Program-made: the position numbers and the translations under genes
In this document: piece after piece, positions 58,178-64,000 of the stretch
Layout: each line of letters begins with the position of its first letter
How positions within the stretch are numbered: position 1 is the first letter of the stretch
Notes under the pieces: model-generated
What the model was told of the DNA's origin: nothing
Seen by the model: the letters and a program-made list of their open reading frames with translations, nothing else
The model's database searches: none
Source: Roseibium album
GTDB lineage: Bacteria > Pseudomonadota > Alphaproteobacteria > Rhizobiales > Stappiaceae
DNA: 64,000 nt
Direction of reading: 5' to 3'
Assembly (NCBI GenBank): GCA_001404055.1
Contig: CXTY01000035.1
Coordinates: forward strand, 124,001-188,000

Positions 58178-60634
58178 ATGGCCGAAATGCAACTTCCTCA
58201 AAGAGCGCAATATGTAATTATCGGTGGCGGCATCGTGGGATGCTCGGTTGCCTATCATCTGGCAAAAATGGGGCACACGGATATCGTGCTTCTGGAACAG
58301 GGCCAGCTGAGTTGCGGCACCACCTGGCACGCTGCCGGCTTGGTCGGCCAGTTGCGCAGTACGCCGGCCATGACAAATCTCATTCGTTATTCAACGCAGC
58401 TCTATTCCGAACTTGAAGCCGAAACCGGACTGGCAACAGGTTGGATGGAATGCGGCTCGGTTACGGTCGCGCGCAGTGATGACCGTATGACAATGCTGCT
58501 GCGCACAGCTGCAGCGGCCAGGGCGCAGGGTGTTGACGTTGAAGTTATCTCGCCGCAGGAGGCCAGCGAAAAATGGCCCGTGATGCAGGTCGATGACCTG
58601 AAAGGCGGACTTTGGATGCCGGGTGACGGCAAGGCCAATGCGACTGACTTGACCCAGTCCCTGGCGCGTGGCGCTCGACTGCGCGGAACAAAGGTGGTTG
58701 AGGGGATAAAGGTTACCGACATTCTGACCCGGAACGGCAGCGTAACGGGTGTCGTAACCGATCAAGGGCATATCGAAGCAGACGTCGTCGTCAACTGTGC
58801 TGGCCAATGGGCGCGAAATATCGGCAAGATGTGCGGGGTCAGTGTTCCCCTTCATTCTGCTGAACACATGTATATCGTGACCGAGAATATTGCGGGCGTC
58901 AGGCCTGACTTGCCGGTACTGCGTGATCCGGATGGATATATCTATTTCAAGGAAGAAACCGGCGGTCTCGTCATGGGCGGGTTTGAGCCCGAAGCCAAAC
59001 CCTGGGGCATGGATGGCATTCCGGACAATTTCTTTTTCCAGCTCCTGCCTGACGACTGGGACCAGTTTGAAATCCTTTTGGAAAATGCCCTGGTGCGCGT
59101 GCCGCAAATGGCTGATACCGGCGTGCGTAGTTTTTATAACGGCCCCGAGAGCTTCACGCCTGACAACAATTACCTGTTGGGCGAAGCCCCGGAGCTGAAG
59201 AATTTTTTTGTCGGTGCGGGATTCAACTCAATGGGGATTGCCAGTGCAGGTGGCGCAGGAAAAGCGCTCGCTGAGTGGATCGTCGAGGGTGCGCCGACAA
59301 TGGATCTGTTTGCTGTAGACATTCGTCGCTTTGCCGGCTTCAACAACAACCCTGCCTGGTTGCACGATCGGGTGAAGGAAGTGCTGGGTCTGCATTACGC
59401 AATGCCCTGGCCCAACCGCGAACTTGAAAGTGGAAGGCCCTTCCGCCGGTCGGCACTCTATGATCGGTTGGCGGCCAATAATGCGGTGTTTGGGTCAAAA
59501 ATGGGCTGGGAACGCGCGAACTATTTTGCTGGCGAAACCGGGCAGGGCACCAGATACAGTTTTGACCGGCAGAATTGGCATGACGCAGTCGCTGACGAGC
59601 ATAGAGCTGTGCGTGAAGGTGTCGCGCTTTTTGACCAAAGCTCCTTTGCCAAACTGCTCGTGCAGGGACGCGATGCGTGTAGTCAACTAAACCGGATTTG
59701 CGCTGGCAACGTTGATGTCGAGGTCGGTCAAACCGTCTATACAGGCCTGTTGAACCGACGGGGTGGCTATGAGAGTGACTTGACGGTGCTACGCCTGAAG
59801 CATGACGAGTTCCTGCTGATCACGGGCTCTGCTCAAGCTATGCGCGATGCTGATTGGCTACGCAGGAATTTCAATGATGACGCCCATGTATTTCTAACCG
59901 ATGTAACCGGAGCATGGTCGGTGCTGGCGCTCATGGGGCCAAAGTCTCGCGAGGTTCTTTCCAAGCTCACCAAGGCCGATCTCTCCAATGACGCATTTCC
60001 ATTTGGAACAGTACAGAAAATCGATCTGGGTTACGCAAGCGTCCTCGCCAACCGCATGACTTATGTAGGCGAACTTGGTTGGGAGCTTATTGTTCCAGTT
60101 GAATTCACGGTGGGTGTTTATGAAGACCTGATGCAGGCTGGTGAAACCAACGGTATTCGTGATGCCGGGTATTACGCCCTGGAAGGTCTTCGTATCGAGA
60201 AAGGTTTCCGTGCGTGGAGCCGCGAGCTGACACCGGACATCACGCCCTTGCAAGCCGGGATGAGCTTTGCTGTCGATTTTGAAAAGCCGGATGGGTTTAT
60301 CGGTAAGGAGCAGCTTTTGGCTGCAAAGGTCGATCCTTCTCACTTGAACACCCGTATCGTTCAAATGGTTCTGAGGGATAGCGCCCCGCAGCTCTGGGGT
60401 GGTGAATCGGTATTGTGTGACGGTGTCGAAGTAGGTGAGGTCCGCTCTGCCGCTTACGGTCACACGCTGGGCGCCGCAGTTGCATTGGTTCAACTTAATG
60501 CGCCGCAAAAAATCACGACGGAATACCTGGCTGGTCACGCGTGGGAGATTGATCTAGCGGGCGTCAGGTTTGCTGCCCGGGCCTCGCTGCGAACACCCTA
60601 TGATCCGCGCAACGAGCGCCCCAGGGCCGGGTGA
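58178..60634 (+). CDS. dimethylglycine/sarcosine dehydrogenase-like FAD + GcvT fusion
   Basis: 818 residues. The N-terminal ~400 form an FAD amine dehydrogenase (YVIIGGGIVGCSVAYHLAKMG; SCGTTWHAAGLVGQLR, where the His is the usual covalent FAD site). The second half is a GcvT/folate-binding module (YFAGETGQGTRYSFDRQNW; VALFDQSSFAKLLVQG; YVGELGWELIVPVEF; RIEKGFRAWSRELTPD). Such fusions demethylate N-methyl amines and pass C1 to tetrahydrofolate. In this island an N-methylated AEP is a likely substrate (inference). ATG 58178 follows GGCGGAG; the frame extends to 58121. Confidence 0.9.
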   Translation: MAEMQLPQRAQYVIIGGGIVGCSVAYHLAKMGHTDIVLLEQGQLSCGTTWHAAGLVGQLRSTPAMTNLIRYSTQLYSELEAETGLATGWMECGSVTVARSDDRMTMLLRTAAAARAQGVDVEVISPQEASEKWPVMQVDDLKGGLWMPGDGKANATDLTQSLARGARLRGTKVVEGIKVTDILTRNGSVTGVVTDQGHIEADVVVNCAGQWARNIGKMCGVSVPLHSAEHMYIVTENIAGVRPDLPVLRDPDGYIYFKEETGGLVMGGFEPEAKPWGMDGIPDNFFFQLLPDDWDQFEILLENALVRVPQMADTGVRSFYNGPESFTPDNNYLLGEAPELKNFFVGAGFNSMGIASAGGAGKALAEWIVEGAPTMDLFAVDIRRFAGFNNNPAWLHDRVKEVLGLHYAMPWPNRELESGRPFRRSALYDRLAANNAVFGSKMGWERANYFAGETGQGTRYSFDRQNWHDAVADEHRAVREGVALFDQSSFAKLLVQGRDACSQLNRICAGNVDVEVGQTVYTGLLNRRGGYESDLTVLRLKHDEFLLITGSAQAMRDADWLRRNFNDDAHVFLTDVTGAWSVLALMGPKSREVLSKLTKADLSNDAFPFGTVQKIDLGYASVLANRMTYVGELGWELIVPVEFTVGVYEDLMQAGETNGIRDAGYYALEGLRIEKGFRAWSRELTPDITPLQAGMSFAVDFEKPDGFIGKEQLLAAKVDPSHLNTRIVQMVLRDSAPQLWGGESVLCDGVEVGEVRSAAYGHTLGAAVALVQLNAPQKITTEYLAGHAWEIDLAGVRFAARASLRTPYDPRNERPRAG

Positions 60635-60678
60635 TCGGATTTTCTGCATGAATTGATCCGTTCTAGCCGGTTATATGT

Positions 60679-60697
60679 CTGCTCAGCAATTGAGCAG
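60679..60697 (+). terminator. hairpin after the FAD/GcvT gene
   Basis: CTGCTCA-GCAAT-TGAGCAG, a 7-bp stem with ATTGCTTTAAATT after it, 45 bases beyond the stop. A weak intrinsic terminator. Confidence 0.5.
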
Positions 60698-60861
60698 ATT
60701 GCTTTAAATTCAATCGTTTGACGACGGTCTTTGTCTACTCAGTGCCGGAATTGTATTAGTTTCAGTGCTTAGCCGGCGTAGCATAGGCTGTGCTTATGAA
60801 GTGGTAGACATAATCGACTTTTCTTGAGCCGAGAACGTGCCAAACTGCTTTCATAAGAAAA

Positions 60862-61042
60862 GGAAACACAGAATTTCCAAAGAACAATCCAATACCTGAC
60901 AGGGGAGTACGTGAGGATGAAAAGCAAGATCCTTCAGAGGGAACGTGACAATCCGCAGGCCGATCTGCCTGCCGGATCGCAGCAAGCAATCGGCGCAACG
61001 CGCGGATAGTCGCTTAGGGCACTTTCCTGCGGGCAATCGTAT
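60862..61042 (+). pseudogene. remnant of a second AEP-binding-protein gene
   Basis: The upstream motif GGAAACACAGAATTTCC (60862-60878) nearly repeats the one before the intact binding-protein gene (62817-62833; 15 of 17 bases). A start ATG at 60917 opens a 30-codon frame (to 61009) whose residues 9-16 are ERDNPQAD, identical to a stretch of the intact protein. All five differences over those 24 bases are synonymous. Further on, GGGCACTTTCCTGCGGGC encodes HFPAG, found near the C-terminus of the intact protein. The rest is deleted. The gap 60635-61218 otherwise holds T-rich, roughly 10-bp-phased repeats (61133-61181) before deoR-2. Confidence 0.75.
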
Positions 61043-61132
61043 CAGAATTCCCAAGTAAAATGGCCTTCGGGCTCGATAATACAAATTCGTTTTCGAGGCA
61101 GCTTGAGCGCACACTTTGTTTAAGTATGAGGG

Positions 61133-61181
61133 GTTTTGTGGTAATTTTCGGTTTTTAGTTGCGTGTTTGTGGGTTTTATGG
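61133..61181. promoter_or_regulatory. T-rich phased repeats upstream of deoR-2
   Basis: GTTTTGTGG (61133), ATTTTCGG (61144), GTTTGTGG (61165) and GTTTTATGG (61173) recur at roughly 10-11-bp steps in the 80 bases before the second DeoR gene. They are less regular than the deoR-1 repeats, so operator status is tentative. Confidence 0.4.
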
Positions 61182-61218
61182 GTAGATTTATTGAAAATCG
61201 AAGGTTGAGGTTGGCTTA

Positions 61219-62013
61219 ATGATCACCCATTCCCATAGGGAACTGGAGCTTTTGAGTGTTTTGCGTCGCCTGGGAGGGTCGGCACGCAACGCTGATCTCG
61301 CAAAGTCGCTCGAGGTGTCAGAGGAAACGGTGCGGCGTACCGTAAAAGGCCTCTCGAAAAACGGTACTGTTTCACGCGTTCACGGTGGCGCGTACCTGGT
61401 GGGAACTCAGAGTGATCCCAGTTTCTTTCACCGGATTTCCCTGCACAAAAACGAAAAGCGAAGGATTGCGGTCCGGGTGGCCGAACACGTGCAGGACGGT
61501 ATGTGCCTGTTTCTGGATGTAGGAACGACCACGGCTTTTATTGCTGAAGAATTGCGGGCGTGCGCGCGCTTGACCGTTGCGACCAATTCGATCGGTGTTG
61601 CTCAGGTTCTGGTGAACCACAATGGCAACAAAGTGCATCTGCTAGGTGGTGAAATGCAGCAGGATGAATGCGGCACATTCGGCTCGATTACGGAAGAACA
61701 GGTCAAAGGTTTTGTATTTGACCTGGCAATCCTGAGTGCGGACGGTCTTTCTGAAAATTTCGGATTGCTCTTTTTGAATGCAGGCGAAGCAAAACTAGCC
61801 ACCGTAGCGGCTGAATGCAGTGAAAGTGTTCTGGTTGCACTCGATCATTTCAAATTTGGGAAGCGTGCGCCCCATCGCGGACTTGAGGCGGAGCTTGTGG
61901 ATTGCCTTGTGACTGATGTGGCTCCGGAGGGCGCGTTGAAGCGATCGCTTGACGATGCGGGAGTGACAATTGATCTTGCACAGGCGAATGATGACGGGGC
62001 GAAAAATGACTGA
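61219..62013 (+). CDS. DeoR-family regulator 2
   Basis: 264 residues. HTH: LLSVLRRLGGSARNADLAKSLEVSEETVRRTVKGLSKNGTVSRVHGGAYL. The sensor domain includes RRIAVRVAEHVQDGMCLFLDVGTTTAFIAEEL and VHLLGGEMQQDECGTFG. It overlaps the monophosphatase gene by eight bases, so the two form an operon that probably continues into the binding protein. It is only distantly similar to DeoR-1 and probably controls uptake. Confidence 0.92.
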   Translation: MITHSHRELELLSVLRRLGGSARNADLAKSLEVSEETVRRTVKGLSKNGTVSRVHGGAYLVGTQSDPSFFHRISLHKNEKRRIAVRVAEHVQDGMCLFLDVGTTTAFIAEELRACARLTVATNSIGVAQVLVNHNGNKVHLLGGEMQQDECGTFGSITEEQVKGFVFDLAILSADGLSENFGLLFLNAGEAKLATVAAECSESVLVALDHFKFGKRAPHRGLEAELVDCLVTDVAPEGALKRSLDDAGVTIDLAQANDDGAKND

Positions 62014-62770
62014 CTACGGCGTTCATGCATCGCATATCGCAGATATCGCCGCACAGGCCGCGCGCAACTTTTTCCGCAGCCCGCTCAGTGTCGAATTTAA
62101 GGCAGATGAAAGTCCAGTGACCCAGGCCGACAAGGCCATTGAAACCGAGTTGCGGGCCTATTTGACCGAGCAGTTTCCTGATGACGGGATATTTGGTGAA
62201 GAGCACGGTATCGAGGGTGAACAGTCAGACAATTTGTGGGTCATTGATCCGATCGACGGCACACGGTCCTTTCTTGCTGGACATCCGCTTTTTGGATTTT
62301 TGCTCGGGCATCTGGTGCAGGGAGAAGCCTGTCTTGGTGTCATCGGTATGCCTGCTCTGAACGAGACTTTCGTGGGAATAAAGGGTGAGGGCGCCACTTT
62401 GAATGGTGAGGAGATCCACGCTTCCAGCCAGACAAGACTCGACCAGGCCATCTTGTTTATCAATGAAGGCGAAAAGCTTTTTCAGGACAAACCGGAGTTG
62501 TTCGGCCGTTTGGTTAAGTCGGGCCAAACGCGAAGGCTGGCCTATGATTGCTATCCGCATGCTCTGCTGGCGGCAGGTCATGTGGATGTTGTCGTGGACT
62601 ACGACTTGCAGCCCTATGACTTTCTTCCTGTTGCTGCCGTGATCGAAGCCGCGGGCGGTATCATGACCGATTGGCAAGGCCGTCCTTTAACAATGGACTC
62701 AGAAGGAGCCGTGATCTCTTCCGCGACTGCGGAACTGCATGCCCAGATGCTGGAACTTGTGGGTAATTGA
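62006..62770 (+). CDS. inositol-monophosphatase-family phosphatase (HisN-like)
   Basis: 254 residues. ADESPVTQADKAIE, IFGEEHGIEGEQ and VIDPIDGTRSFLAGHPLFGFLLG supply the Mg-binding Glu and Asp residues; DYDLQPYDFLPVAAVIEAAGG supplies the last Asp, although the usual W-D-x-A-A is Q-P-Y-D-F-L-P. ATG 62006 overlaps the deoR-2 stop. Between a DeoR regulator and an AEP-type binding protein it may hydrolyse a phosphate ester related to imported organophosphorus compounds; a histidinol-phosphatase role is the alternative. Confidence 0.88.
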   Translation: MTDYGVHASHIADIAAQAARNFFRSPLSVEFKADESPVTQADKAIETELRAYLTEQFPDDGIFGEEHGIEGEQSDNLWVIDPIDGTRSFLAGHPLFGFLLGHLVQGEACLGVIGMPALNETFVGIKGEGATLNGEEIHASSQTRLDQAILFINEGEKLFQDKPELFGRLVKSGQTRRLAYDCYPHALLAAGHVDVVVDYDLQPYDFLPVAAVIEAAGGIMTDWQGRPLTMDSEGAVISSATAELHAQMLELVGN

Positions 62771-62867
62771 GACGTGGCGCCAACCGTTGCCGCCACACTG
62801 AGCGGTTAATCAAGAAGGAAACGTAGAATTTCCGAAAACAACTAGCACCAAGATGGAGGAGTAAGTG

Positions 62868-63887
62868 ATGAAAAAGACAAAGACACTACTGGCGTCGGTC
62901 GCCGCAACTGTGTTGCTGACAGCAACGGTTGCTGCTGAAACGGAATTGACGGTTTATACAGCGGTCGAGGCGGAGGACCTCAAGCGCTACGCCGAAGAAT
63001 TCAACAAGACTAATCCGGACATCAAGATCAACTGGGTTCGCGATTCAACGGGGATCATCACAGCCAAGCTTCTGGCCGAGCGTGACAACCCGCAAGCGGA
63101 CTTGATCTGGGGCCTGGCAGCAACTTCACTTCTTCTGCTGAAATCCGAAGGCATGCTGGAGCCTTACGCACCAGCCGGCGTCGACAAGCTCGACCAGAAA
63201 TTCGTCGACGGTGACAATCCGCCTGCATGGGTCGGAATGGACGCCTGGGTGGCCTCGGTTTGTTACAACACGGTTGAAGCGGAAAAAGCTGGCCTGAAGC
63301 CACCGGCATCCTGGAAAGACCTGACCGATCCGATGTATGCCGGTCACGTCATCATGCCAAACCCGAATTCATCTGGAACGGGGTTCCTTGATGTTTCCAG
63401 CTGGCTGCAGATGTTCGGCGAAGAAGGCGGCTGGGAATACATGGATGGGCTGCACGACAATATCGCGCGATACACCCATTCCGGTTCCAAGCCTTGCAAG
63501 CTGGCCGCCGCCGGCGAAATTCCGATCGGCGTCTCGTTCGCGTTCCGCGGTGCCAAGTCCAAGGCTGCTGGTGCTCCGCTTGAAATCATCGTTCCGAGCG
63601 AAGGCGTAGGCTGGGACATGGAAGCATCGGCAATCGTTGCCGGTACTGCCAACCTGGAAGCTGCGCAGAAGGTGTTGGACTTCTCCGTCACCAAGGAAGC
63701 CAACGAGATGTATAACACTGGCTATGCCGTGGTAGCCTATCCGGGCGTTGCAAAGCCGGTTGAGCATTTCCCTGCGGGATTGCTGGAAGCGATGATCGAA
63801 AACGACTTCGAATTCGCTGCGAACAACCGCGCTGCTATTTTGAAAGAGTGGCAGTCACGCTACGACGGTAAGTCGGAAGCGAAGTAA
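62868..63887 (+). CDS. phnS2: ABC substrate-binding protein, 2-aminoethylphosphonate type
   Basis: 339 residues with signal peptide KKTKTLLASVAATVLLTATVAAETE. The mature part ELTVYTAVEAEDLKRYAEEFNKTNPDIKINWVRDSTGIITAKLLAERDNPQADLIWGLAATSLLLLKSEGML is the pattern of the PhnS2/AepX AEP-binding proteins (periplasmic-binding type 2, iron-binding-protein-like fold). GGAGGAG precedes the start; GTG 62865 is adjacent. It captures AEP in the periplasm for an ABC importer whose other genes should lie just beyond the window. A degraded copy is at 60862-61042. Confidence 0.9.
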   Translation: MKKTKTLLASVAATVLLTATVAAETELTVYTAVEAEDLKRYAEEFNKTNPDIKINWVRDSTGIITAKLLAERDNPQADLIWGLAATSLLLLKSEGMLEPYAPAGVDKLDQKFVDGDNPPAWVGMDAWVASVCYNTVEAEKAGLKPPASWKDLTDPMYAGHVIMPNPNSSGTGFLDVSSWLQMFGEEGGWEYMDGLHDNIARYTHSGSKPCKLAAAGEIPIGVSFAFRGAKSKAAGAPLEIIVPSEGVGWDMEASAIVAGTANLEAAQKVLDFSVTKEANEMYNTGYAVVAYPGVAKPVEHFPAGLLEAMIENDFEFAANNRAAILKEWQSRYDGKSEAK

Positions 63888-63899
63888 TCTGATGAAGAC

Positions 63900-63918
63900 G
63901 GGGGGCATGCTGCCCTCC
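63900..63918 (+). terminator. hairpin after the binding-protein gene
   Basis: GGGGGGCA-TGC-TGCCCTCC, an 8-bp stem with one G-T pair, 12 bases after the stop. Not followed by a U-run. In ABC operons such hairpins often raise the level of binding-protein mRNA relative to downstream permease genes. Confidence 0.5.
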
Positions 63919-63967
63919 GTTGCCCTCATTCGTCCTTCCCCTTCCACTTTGCCGACGCCGGATCGCC

Positions 63968-64000
63968 ATGAAGCACTATGACGTAGGGACATCAGCCGTG
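63968..64000 (+). CDS. possible start of next gene (truncated by window)
   Basis: ATG 63968 opens a frame (MKHYDVGTSAV) to the window end. By position it may be the ATPase or permease gene of the AEP importer, but eleven residues are too few to identify it, and no clear ribosome site precedes it. Confidence 0.3.
   Translation, partial: MKHYDVGTSAV

Overview
The window looks like a chromosomal segment of a marine-type alphaproteobacterium of the Hyphomicrobiales. A Stappiaceae/Roseibium-like relative is my best guess. It rests on the mix of families (DUF930, DUF6455, DUF2147, SoxR-like, an orphan FliK/FlhB-like pair, 2-aminoethylphosphonate genes) and on base composition; no rRNA or tRNA is present to confirm it. 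Most genes are ordinary chromosomal genes in short operons. I see no insertion sequence, prophage or CRISPR array.

Layout. 1-5.0 kb: the end of a peptide/solute ABC transporter operon (family 5 binding protein, an embedded O-methyltransferase, two permeases) and a methyltransferase. 5.2-8.6 kb: DUF1330 and LysR genes, then a minus-strand cobalt-type nitrile hydratase operon (alpha, beta, accessory protein, membrane methyltransferase). 8.7-11.3 kb: a divergent operon (VOC protein, FAD monooxygenase, DUF2783) behind two copies of a palindromic operator. 11.6-13.1 kb: MsrA-like, NTF2-like and DUF3088 genes. 13.3-19.8 kb: a minus-strand glycan operon with four glycosyltransferases, a methyltransferase and a polysaccharide deacetylase. 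Divergent from it, at 20.0-24.0 kb, lie an unusual ABC exporter, a cyclic-nucleotide-binding protein and a metallo-beta-lactamase-fold protein, followed by a LuxR-type regulator and a class III nucleotide cyclase (24.3-26.9 kb). 27-32.6 kb: SDR, a membrane protein plus HlyD pair, a VOC gene under a textbook SoxR promoter divergent from soxR, YjhX, and small proteins. 32.8-35.6 kb: FliK-like and FlhB-like proteins. 35.9-47.4 kb: gatB and assorted metabolic and hypothetical genes (GFA, GIY-YIG, GT39, GNAT, GST, berberine-bridge-type oxidase, PurD-like ATP-grasp, DUF2147, hydrolase, Sel1, DUF930).

47.5-64 kb is the most coherent system: a large 2-aminoethylphosphonate (AEP) catabolic island. A LysR regulator faces phnW-phnA-phnY-pbfA, which should convert AEP and (R)-1-hydroxy-AEP through phosphonoacetaldehyde and phosphonoacetate to acetate and phosphate. 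A DMT transporter, a GlpD-like FAD oxidoreductase and a 2-hydroxyacid dehydrogenase follow, each overlapping the one before. Then come two DeoR regulators, an 818-residue dimethylglycine-dehydrogenase-like enzyme, an inositol-monophosphatase-like enzyme and an AEP-type ABC binding protein. The amine-oxidising FAD enzymes suggest that N-methylated or otherwise modified AEPs are also used (inference). Between the dehydrogenase-like gene and the second deoR lies the decayed remnant of a second copy of the binding-protein gene.

Regulatory signals visible by eye include a SoxR box in a 19-bp-spacer promoter, 10-bp-phased repeats on both sides of the first DeoR gene, and paired GTTAC-N4-GTAAC operators. 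A family of two-hairpin palindromic repeats is scattered through intergenic regions.
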